Program-made: the position numbers and the translations under genes
NCBI GenBank assembly: GCA_030055525.1
Contig: JASFYJ010000002.1
Location: 62,001-126,000 of the forward strand
Reading direction: 5' to 3'
Length of the DNA: 64,000 bases
Source of the DNA: Archaeoglobales archaeon
Lineage (GTDB): Archaea > Halobacteriota > Archaeoglobi > Archaeoglobales > Archaeoglobaceae
In this document: piece by piece, positions 35,930 to 43,027 of the stretch
How positions within the stretch are numbered: the first letter of the stretch is position 1
Layout of the letters: each line of letters begins with the position of its first letter
The notes under the pieces: model-generated
The model's database searches: none
What the model saw: only the letters and a program-made list of their open reading frames with translations
Told to the model about the DNA's origin: nothing

Positions 35930-36748
35930 TTAAATTAGAGTTGTCTTAAGGATATAAAGGTAAGGGCTCGTCAACGCGAGCGAAAAGAGAAGTATTAAAA
36001 ACCTTGACTGAATTTTTATATAAACATATGATACGATGCCCATAGAAATAGCTGAAATAGCGGTAATAAAATAGAATTCGGACATCTCTGTTAAATTCAA
36101 CATTAAGACTGTTGAGCCAGCTATAATCCATCCTTTTGGATGAATACCAAAACAAATGTCTTTTTTATCGCTTAAGGACCCTTTTCCAGCAAAATAAATT
36201 GCAGGAATTAAAAAATTTGCTATAAGAATGCCGTAAACAACTCCTCTTATTATCCCACCAAGGAAAACTTTAACTCCCTCCTCGCCATAAGCGATTACGG
36301 ACAAAACTGCTAAGCAATAGAAAAATACGCTACCAGAAATTATAGATAGCAGATAATACCCCAAATCATATTCTTTTTGTCTATTTGCTATTTCTTTTTC
36401 TTCAATTGATGCAGCAGTTGCTATGAATCTGGGCACGTGTTTGATGTCTGCGATACTGTAGCCAAATTTCATGAGAATGAAGAAAATTCCAAGTATAGAG
36501 AAAGCCAAGAAAAAGATCGTAAGATTGAGGATCGTTACCGCCTTAATTTCACTCATTCCATGGATTCTAATAAGTTCATAAGCTTCCCAGATAAGAAGGA
36601 GCAGAATAAAAAAGAAAATAAAAACTATTGCAGCCATTCGTCTCTTTCCGCTCACATTTCTTTTTCCCGCTGAGATACTCATAAACCTTACTATCTTGGG
36701 CATTGCAAATTTGGGTATTTTTACAAGCTTGTGAACAGATAATTCCAC
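35930..36748 (-). CDS. Polytopic membrane protein, paralogous family member 2
   Basis: 272 residues. A basic cytoplasmic N-terminus (about 1-38) is followed by helices at about 40-60 and 70-95, then the shared FGYSIADIKHVPRF loop, a charged segment and five further helices. The HG-x-x-x-x-K between the first two helices and the GY-x-x-x-D motif match the shorter protein at 36778. No domain recognised. The two genes are 29 bases apart on the same strand. Confidence 0.55.
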   Translation of the reverse strand: MELSVHKLVKIPKFAMPKIVRFMSISAGKRNVSGKRRMAAIVFIFFFILLLLIWEAYELIRIHGMSEIKAVTILNLTIFFLAFSILGIFFILMKFGYSIADIKHVPRFIATAASIEEKEIANRQKEYDLGYYLLSIISGSVFFYCLAVLSVIAYGEEGVKVFLGGIIRGVVYGILIANFLIPAIYFAGKGSLSDKKDICFGIHPKGWIIAGSTVLMLNLTEMSEFYFITAISAISMGIVSYVYIKIQSRFLILLFSLALTSPYLYILKTTLI

Positions 36749-36777
36749 AGACAGGATTGCAATGTTTTCTATGGAGT

Positions 36778-37419
36778 TCAGTTTTGTTTTAATAAATTAT
36801 ATTTATTTATTATAATTAATATTACTCCGAAGGTTATAATTATCCCGGAAAAATAAAAGACCAAAAAATCCGCCTGAAAAAGCAAAATAGTGATGCCAAA
36901 GAGTATAAGGGCAATTCCAAGTGTTAACAATTTTTTAAATTTTTTGAAGATCCCTAAAAGCAGTATAAGAATAAAAATAAATAAAACTATTTTAAAGAGC
37001 ATAATAAAAACATCATATAGAAAACTATCCACTCTCTCGACTATCACATATTCAGCAAAACCAATTATGATTGCAAAGAATAAAAATATACTATATATTA
37101 TATGCGAGCATAAATTGTGTATAGTTCTTTCCTTTTCAGTTTTAGTAACAGAAGATTTTGGAATTTTGGAGCATTCTATTAACACTTTTCTGAAGTCTCT
37201 TAATCTGTATCCACTTCTACGAAAAGCCCAATAGAGCCATGAAAACGTAAACAAGGATGTAATAAGTGCTCCAAGAATTATTAAGGTAATCTTTGAGCTA
37301 TCAATTCCATGGAGAGAGATTTCTCTCGACAATTCCTGAGCCGAAAAAATAGCGATGAATAAGGCAAAAAAAGCGATTATAATATAATCTCTCTTTTTCC
37401 AAAATTTCTGCAACTTCAT
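36778..37419 (-). CDS. Polytopic membrane protein, paralogous family member 3
   Basis: 213 residues. Two N-terminal helices separated by SLHGIDSSKI, then SGYRLRDFRKVLIE and a charged loop, then four helices ending in a polar tail. The arrangement repeats that of the neighbours at 35930 and, more weakly, 34788. No known family. It is probably first gene of a two-gene unit with 35930. It lies directly downstream of the foreign-looking cmr cassette end at 37530. Confidence 0.55.
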   Translation of the reverse strand: MKLQKFWKKRDYIIIAFFALFIAIFSAQELSREISLHGIDSSKITLIILGALITSLFTFSWLYWAFRRSGYRLRDFRKVLIECSKIPKSSVTKTEKERTIHNLCSHIIYSIFLFFAIIIGFAEYVIVERVDSFLYDVFIMLFKIVLFIFILILLLGIFKKFKKLLTLGIALILFGITILLFQADFLVFYFSGIIITFGVILIIINKYNLLKQN

Positions 37420-37529
37420 ATTTTTAGGACTGTAGAAAAATTAAAAAATTTATTGGACGAACGCAAAGGCTCCTGAGCATGCAAATGGACAAATGTGTGT
37501 CTGACTTTTCCCTACAGATCTGTGCTAAT

Positions 37530-38747
37530 TCAACGTCGTGAGTTATAATTTAAAATTCCCCGTAGCCTTTTTGGAATATCTTTTGCGATTTTTTCGATTT
37601 TTTCAGCTTCTAAAGCCTCTTCCCTCATTCCACAGTGTGCGACATCGTTTCGAAGTCGAGTCAACCAATCCCAAAGTTTTGCAATTTCTTCACTTTTTTG
37701 AAATTGGCTAAACCATTCTGGCAAATATCTTTGCTCGCCACGAATTCTTGCAGCTGCATCGCCAAGAACTTTTTCAATCTCCTCTCTGAAATCCCTTTTC
37801 AACCAATTCTCAGCACTTTTCTGTAAAGCAACCAAACTAACAATCCATTCCCTCGCAAGAGTTATTGCTTGAATTGTTAGACCTTTCTCCAAGTAATGCT
37901 CAATCAGTTCAATTTGTTTCTTTAGGTTCTCACAATTTAAGAGCTCTGGTTCATCATACGCAAACTTTTTTGCCTCTCCTTTTACTTGGTCTAAGATCGC
38001 TGCAAAAGGCTTTGCCCATCGCTCGACTTCTTGTCCAACTTTTTCAATAGCCTCGAGTAACTGAGTTGCGGATTTCATAACATCAAGAGGTCTTGAAAAG
38101 TGCAAGGCCTTTGAAAATTCACCCAAAATCTTGCCAAAGGACTCAAGCTTTCTCGGTAATTCATCACTTACTTTCTTACGCCAGAGCGTTTTATGGATCT
38201 GCTCTAATTTTTCGGAAATTAAAGTCGCATCGCTTCTCCTTAACAAAAACTCTACACCAGTAAGCCAGTCTATTAAATCTAGAAGAGGTGTTAAATCGAA
38301 TATTGGCACACGATCTCCTGGTTCACGAGCTTCGTAAGCTCCGTAAATTATTTGACGTATAGTAGCATTCTTCGTTCTTCTCAGATAAATTGCCACCGCA
38401 AAAACGATGAATGGAATTGATCGGAAAGCATGAGTTATGTCGAACAGAAGCTCATCACCATCTTCGACGATTTTGCTACATTCCTCAAAGATTCTCCAAA
38501 CTTCATCTTCTTTTTTACCTTCTGGGATACTAACAAACTCAACCAAACTGCCCAAGTTTTTCTTCAGTTCTTCGATGTAACCTCTGCTTTGAATTTCAAC
38601 GGTTGGTGTAATCAGAACAAATATCTTTTCAGGCTCAAAAATTTTCGCCACTGCTTCCGGAAAAAGATTGGTTTTAAACTCTTTATTTTGCCAGTAATAG
38701 ATTACAGTATTATATTTACCCGTACCGAGAAAAGATATTGCCTTCAT
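37530..38747 (-). CDS. CARF-HEPN CRISPR ancillary ribonuclease (Csx1/TM1812 family)
   Basis: 405 residues from the ATG at 38747, which overlaps the cmr6 stop (ATGA). The N-terminal CARF domain carries AISFLGTGKYN and the ligand-site region LFDITHAFRSIPF. The long helical C-terminal region ends in a HEPN domain with the catalytic RNDVAH (Arg-x4-His). Proteins of this type are activated by cyclic oligoadenylates made by Cas10 and cleave RNA. Cmr2 in the same operon has an intact GGDD site, so the signalling pair is complete. It is last gene of the cmr cassette. Confidence 0.85.
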   Translation of the reverse strand: MKAISFLGTGKYNTVIYYWQNKEFKTNLFPEAVAKIFEPEKIFVLITPTVEIQSRGYIEELKKNLGSLVEFVSIPEGKKEDEVWRIFEECSKIVEDGDELLFDITHAFRSIPFIVFAVAIYLRRTKNATIRQIIYGAYEAREPGDRVPIFDLTPLLDLIDWLTGVEFLLRRSDATLISEKLEQIHKTLWRKKVSDELPRKLESFGKILGEFSKALHFSRPLDVMKSATQLLEAIEKVGQEVERWAKPFAAILDQVKGEAKKFAYDEPELLNCENLKKQIELIEHYLEKGLTIQAITLAREWIVSLVALQKSAENWLKRDFREEIEKVLGDAAARIRGEQRYLPEWFSQFQKSEEIAKLWDWLTRLRNDVAHCGMREEALEAEKIEKIAKDIPKRLRGILNYNSRR

Positions 38748-39514
38748 ACATCCCAATAGCCATAGTTAGCACTCGTTTTCGCACCAATGCCAAGTTCTCT
38801 CAATGCACCTTTAAGCCACTTTTCGGCTGTGAGGAGTAAGTCATTAGCATCATTTGTGCGAGCGGCAATTGCGAACAAGTAATTTATTTCACTTACGGTC
38901 AGGAAAAATACTGGCTTTGGCGATTGCCAATCTGACGGCGCTTCTTTGCCCTTAGTGCGATAGTAATCGGGAAAGTGCGGATTCATGATGTCAAGGGTAA
39001 ATTTTGGTGGCTGGGTTGGCAAAGCGTCCAAAAACACGATTTTACCTGTCTGCTTCGTTGTGCCGAAGATGGCGATAAACTCTTGGTCGTTTTCGCTTTT
39101 GCCTTCAATTAATTGCGCATACGCTCTTGCTGCCCCTTTAAGTCCACTTGCAGGGATAATTGGCAAGCCAAAGATGCGATGGAGTGTTATGCTTGTCTCC
39201 AAAACATGTGCTGCCCCCAACCCAACGACGAAGCGCCAAGCAGGCTTTGCTTCAAATTGGCGAACTTCAAAGCCTCTTTGCCGATACCAGTGGAGTAGTG
39301 CTTTGTGGCGCTGTTTCAGGAAATTTAAAATTTCACGAAGTTTTTGTTGCTGTTCTAACTCAAAAACCTTTTTCCGCTGTTTTGTGTCCTGCGTCAGTTC
39401 CCATTTTTCGTTGAGAGTCAAATATTTGTCAAGCCATAAACCGATGTTTTGGCAACGATTGCCACCATCCGCAACTTTAACCGTATCAGATGGCAAGGGC
39501 AGGTTTCTTTCCAT
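38744..39514 (-). CDS. cmr6: Type III-B CRISPR RAMP protein Cmr6
   Basis: 256 residues from the ATG sharing a base with the cmr5 stop (TGATG). A lysine/glutamine-rich N-terminal helical region is followed by the RAMP fold with the glycine-rich PASGLKGAARAYAQL loop. Cmr6 caps the 5' (tag-distal) end of the Cmr backbone next to Cmr1. Order and overlaps with cmr5 and csx1 support the call. Confidence 0.85.
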   Translation of the reverse strand: MERNLPLPSDTVKVADGGNRCQNIGLWLDKYLTLNEKWELTQDTKQRKKVFELEQQQKLREILNFLKQRHKALLHWYRQRGFEVRQFEAKPAWRFVVGLGAAHVLETSITLHRIFGLPIIPASGLKGAARAYAQLIEGKSENDQEFIAIFGTTKQTGKIVFLDALPTQPPKFTLDIMNPHFPDYYRTKGKEAPSDWQSPKPVFFLTVSEINYLFAIAARTNDANDLLLTAEKWLKGALRELGIGAKTSANYGYWDV

Positions 39515-40008
39515 CACTCTTCACCTTTCGGCAAAATTGCCTCAGCGAAACGCCTGAGCCATTGCAAAAGCGCCAAAGCTTCCATCGTGGCAATGCGATA
39601 TTGCTGGCTGTTAGCGGAGTTGACGATCCATTCAAGCAGGTCATCGGTTAGTTTCAACTGTTGCTTCAGCCAATTTGAGATGTGTTGATAAAACACTTCA
39701 TGTTCATCAGAGGGGTCGCCTTTTCCTTTCGCCTTCAAAAAAGCCAGAGTTTGCCCCAAACCATTTGTCAAAATGAGTGATGGGACCTTGCGAGCAAGTG
39801 AGCCATATCCCTTTTTCCAGTTTTTGCCTCCTTCTTCGGATTGCAAAGTTTTTAGGCGCCTTTGGAGTTCTTCACGGTTTTTTTCGTTCCTTTCTTCAGC
39901 AATCCTCGCCCGCAATCCTTCAATAGCATGGTCAAGACAGTGCTGAATGCACTGCCACGCATATCTCGCCCGTTCCTGTTCCAGTGTCCTCATCATTGAT
40001 TGCATCAT
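39514..40008 (-). CDS. cmr5: Type III-B small subunit Cmr5
   Basis: 164 residues, all alpha-helical, starting MMQSMMRTLEQERARYAW with the usual RxxxAW pattern of the small subunit and GYGSLARKVPSLILTNGLGQT near the middle. Cmr5 lines the minor filament that contacts target RNA. The ATG overlaps the cmr4 stop by four bases. It is about 30-40 residues longer than many Cmr5 proteins, because of a charged insertion at about 35-60. Confidence 0.88.
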   Translation of the reverse strand: MMQSMMRTLEQERARYAWQCIQHCLDHAIEGLRARIAEERNEKNREELQRRLKTLQSEEGGKNWKKGYGSLARKVPSLILTNGLGQTLAFLKAKGKGDPSDEHEVFYQHISNWLKQQLKLTDDLLEWIVNSANSQQYRIATMEALALLQWLRRFAEAILPKGEE

Positions 40009-40949
40009 TTTTCACCTCTACAATAGAGCCGAACTTTTACAATTCCCCGTCCAACAGTTTCATCGCCGCCAATTTGTAAGCGGTCAAGTTTCAATTCCGA
40101 AAGTAACTTCAGAGCATCGTCAGCATTTGTCAATCCTAAGTTTTTAGCATTTGGTGCTAACGGTTTGCTTACAAAAATCGGCGCATAAAGCAAAGTTTCA
40201 CTGGGCAAGTGCTCTTCCGTCCAGAGTGCACCTTCGGCAACGGTCTTCTTCTCTTGGTCAAGCCGAATTCGGCTGATGACTTCTGTCGCCATCTGTGTGA
40301 AATCTCGGAAGGCATCGTCGGGTAAAATCACAAAGCGCTTCGGCAACCACTCACGCCATTGCTGGTATTCTTCGCTTTTGGGCAGAGCATAGTCCCTGAT
40401 CCACTCGGCAATCTGTTGTGCTTCCTCGTTTTCTTTTGCGTCAAAAGCAAACTCCTCAAGCACAACTTTGTCCTGAGCCTTGACTTCGCTTCCGTTGACA
40501 ACCAATGCTTGATTGCTGTTCGCTTGTAGTTGCGGAATTTCCCTAATTTCCCTATCAATTTGCATTCCCGCAGCAGTTGCTTCCCGCTTGAACCTTTCAA
40601 GCACGAATGGGCAAGTCGTCCATGCAAAAACACCAACAAGCGAGCGGACAGGGAAGAGTAAAACTCTTGCATCATGCGGACTAACACAACCTGCATATTC
40701 GTGTGCCCTTTGAGTTTCCGGACCAAACAACGCCTGAACTTTGTCGTTTGCTTGCGGGTCATTCCGTTGCTCAAGAATGCGCTTTGCTTCAGCCCTCAGC
40801 ACACCTTTCAGGCTTGAAGCTTGAATTATGGGTAAATTCGTAATTCTTTCCCGTTGGATTGGCAAATCAACGATACTCATACTACTTCCGCTACCCGCAT
40901 GCAAGGGAGTTTCGCAATATAGAAACAAAATTGCGGCCTTCTCAAACAT
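40005..40949 (-). CDS. cmr4: Type III-B backbone and target-RNA cutting subunit Cmr4
   Basis: 314 residues from the ATG at 40949 behind GGGAGGTGG; the longer TTG frame overlaps cmr3 and is unlikely. RAMP fold with SSLKGVLRAEAKRI as the glycine-rich loop and ETPLHAGSGSS at the start. The catalytic-loop Asp normally follows SIVDLPIQRE, which is present. Several copies form the backbone and cut target RNA every six nucleotides. Confidence 0.88.
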   Translation of the reverse strand: MFEKAAILFLYCETPLHAGSGSSMSIVDLPIQRERITNLPIIQASSLKGVLRAEAKRILEQRNDPQANDKVQALFGPETQRAHEYAGCVSPHDARVLLFPVRSLVGVFAWTTCPFVLERFKREATAAGMQIDREIREIPQLQANSNQALVVNGSEVKAQDKVVLEEFAFDAKENEEAQQIAEWIRDYALPKSEEYQQWREWLPKRFVILPDDAFRDFTQMATEVISRIRLDQEKKTVAEGALWTEEHLPSETLLYAPIFVSKPLAPNAKNLGLTNADDALKLLSELKLDRLQIGGDETVGRGIVKVRLYCRGEK

Positions 40950-40950
40950 A

Positions 40951-42111
40951 TTACCACCTCCCAATTAAAACTTTACCAAAACCAATATTTGCCCATGCGT
41001 TTTTGCCATTGTTCTGTTGACGCACTTCGTCGGGTGTTTCGGTGAACGCAAAGTTTTCGTCAAGTTTTGGTAGTTCATTAGCTTCAAAAAAGTAAACCGA
41101 ACCAGCTGAGACGAAGTTGCGAATAGGCTTCGGTTCGTTTCTTGCCATATCAAACCCACCAAACTTCTGCGCTCGCGGAATGGCTGCAGCGATCAGCCGA
41201 ACAGGTGCACCGAAAATCTTGCTCCAATCACCATCTTTAGGTTGCCAGCCGCCGGAAAACCACGCAGGTGAAATCAGCACGACTTTAAACCGCACAACTC
41301 CGGACTGCTTCTCCAACTTCGGCATGTAACTTGTGAAACTCGGCAATGGCTCAACTGCTTCATAAATTGCGCTTCGCCCTTCGCCACCAAATCGCAGAAA
41401 ACCTTCTTTACTTTGCAAATTCACACCTTCAACCTTTGCCCAAAGCGCCACGCCATATCTCAACCGCACAAAAGTTGCTCGGTAAAGCATCTGCGTTTGC
41501 GTTATGCGCTTGCTTCTGTCAATAGCAATGCCGAAGCGGGACTCAAGGGCGAAAAGGGAGTCGTTGTTTACAACTTGCTTCGGCGCTTCGCCTTGCAAAT
41601 ATCTTGCCCATTCGCTTTCTGGAAGCCAGCCTTTTGCTTCTTCTAACCTCCAATTCAAATCCTTCAGTTTGCTCAGAAGTTCGCTCTTCACTTCCGCCCA
41701 AAGCAATTGAAGTCTTTCGGGCAAATTCGTTTTGAAAGACAAGTCTGTTTTTGGCTTGAGCAAAATGAACCTCTCCTCAATCCTTTTCATATCATCTTCT
41801 ACTCTGACTTCCATTAACTCCACGGGCACTGGGATGAGTCTTTCCCACTTATCTTGCCTTTTGCGCGCAAGCATCGGTCCTATCAAACGCAACTTGCCGA
41901 AGTTATCGCCATAGCCGACATCTAAGTCAAGCGATTTGAATTGCGTAAAATCAACGCCTTTGTCAACAAGCACTTTGGTCCTGATTGCGCCTTGCAAAGT
42001 GAAAGGTGTCGGCGGGAAAATCGTCGCAGCATCGTGGTCTTCTCCCGCCGAAAACGGGCGACCGTCACGAAACAACCAAACATCAACGGGCTTAATAATT
42101 AACTCCATCAT
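40951..42111 (-). CDS. cmr3: Type III-B subunit Cmr3
   Basis: 386 residues. It starts MMELIIKPVDVWLFRDGRPF, diagnostic of Cmr3, with PPTPFTLQGAIRTKVL following, and ends with the Gly-rich IGFGKVLIGRW. Cmr3 binds the crRNA 5' tag and Cmr2. The ATG overlaps the original stop of the embedded HEPN gene as ATGA. That shows the HEPN/MNT pair was part of the same transcript before the HEPN gene was cut. Confidence 0.9.
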   Translation of the reverse strand: MMELIIKPVDVWLFRDGRPFSAGEDHDAATIFPPTPFTLQGAIRTKVLVDKGVDFTQFKSLDLDVGYGDNFGKLRLIGPMLARKRQDKWERLIPVPVELMEVRVEDDMKRIEERFILLKPKTDLSFKTNLPERLQLLWAEVKSELLSKLKDLNWRLEEAKGWLPESEWARYLQGEAPKQVVNNDSLFALESRFGIAIDRSKRITQTQMLYRATFVRLRYGVALWAKVEGVNLQSKEGFLRFGGEGRSAIYEAVEPLPSFTSYMPKLEKQSGVVRFKVVLISPAWFSGGWQPKDGDWSKIFGAPVRLIAAAIPRAQKFGGFDMARNEPKPIRNFVSAGSVYFFEANELPKLDENFAFTETPDEVRQQNNGKNAWANIGFGKVLIGRW

Positions 42112-42191
42112 CTATCACCTACCAACAACTTCTCACACTGTTCCAAGACAAATTTGGCTTTTTCTATCGCATTCTGGGCATCTTCATCGGA

Positions 42192-42530
42192 TTAAAGGGC
42201 TTCTGGCTGCACACCGCTTTCTTCGTCACCATACATGCTTAATTCCCTTTCAGCCCTCAAGGTGCGTGAGATGGATGCTAACTTCGGGATATATTGGGCA
42301 AATTCTTTCGGAAACATCCCAGCATTTTCCCTAAGCGCCGGTCCTACATCGTGCACTCGTGGAGGCTGAATCCCAACCCACACTAAGGCGCTTTTCAATG
42401 CCAACTCTACGGCTTCTTGACTTCGCCTAACAGCCAGATTCCAAAGACCCTTTGTACGCATGTTTATCGCTTCTTCAAGAATAGCCTTTGCCCTTGCAAG
42501 CATCAAATTTGCGCCTTCTTTGTTTTTCAA
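42192..42530 (-). CDS. HEPN domain protein inside the cmr operon, C-terminus lost to in-frame TAA
   Basis: 112 residues from a TTG that overlaps the MNT stop (TTGA). The helix NLAVRRSQEAVELALKSALVW is the HEPN signature, and VHDVGPALRE the following motif. A TAA at 42194-42192 ends it early. The same frame continues for 28 codons, beginning SDEDAQNAIEKAKFVLE, a good HEPN last helix, and stops at 42108 exactly over the cmr3 ATG. So the gene was 140 codons long and is truncated here, either by mutation or by a sequencing error. It is paired with the MNT gene. Confidence 0.78.
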   Translation of the reverse strand: MKNKEGANLMLARAKAILEEAINMRTKGLWNLAVRRSQEAVELALKSALVWVGIQPPRVHDVGPALRENAGMFPKEFAQYIPKLASISRTLRAERELSMYGDEESGVQPEAL

Positions 42531-43027
42531 AGTTCCACCACCTCGCCAGGCTTAAGGTCGGGCTTTAAAACCCAATAACGAACTTTGCCTAAATTTCTCC
42601 GCTGCGCGCCCAGTTCCTGCAAACGCTTCCTTAAAAGGTTCAACATGCCTTCCAAAAAACCATCACGGTCAAACAATATGACCGCATCTTCCACCATGTC
42701 TAAATAAATCCAGCGAAGTTGCCGTGCCTCTTCTTCCGTGAAGGCTAACTCCGAAAGGTTGGCGTAAATGTCTTGTTCCCAAAGCCTTTTCAACTCAGGG
42801 TAAAGCCTTTCCCTGATTGGCTCAAGCAACTCGTGACGCTTGAACACTCCATTCGGAAGTTGGCGACAAACGACAAAAAGGTCAATGTCAGAAGTCTCCG
42901 TTGCCTCTCCCCTCGCCACAGAACCGAAAAGAGCGATTGACATAAGGTTATCGCCTAAAACCTCGGCAGCAATTTGAACATACTTTTCTGCAAGTTGCCT
43001 GAGCCTTTCACTTATGCTCGTAGCCAT
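42527..43027 (-). CDS. MNT-type nucleotidyltransferase inside the cmr operon
   Basis: 166 residues from an ATG sharing a base with the cmr2 stop (TGATG); a GTG three bases upstream is possible. The motif SIALFGSVARGEATETSDIDLFVV contains the intact GS and DxD catalytic residues. The C-terminal region is basic and long for this family. It pairs with the HEPN protein downstream. Its base composition is like the cmr genes, not like the archaeal MNT at 34240, so it travelled with the cassette. Confidence 0.83.
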   Translation of the reverse strand: MATSISERLRQLAEKYVQIAAEVLGDNLMSIALFGSVARGEATETSDIDLFVVCRQLPNGVFKRHELLEPIRERLYPELKRLWEQDIYANLSELAFTEEEARQLRWIYLDMVEDAVILFDRDGFLEGMLNLLRKRLQELGAQRRNLGKVRYWVLKPDLKPGEVVEL

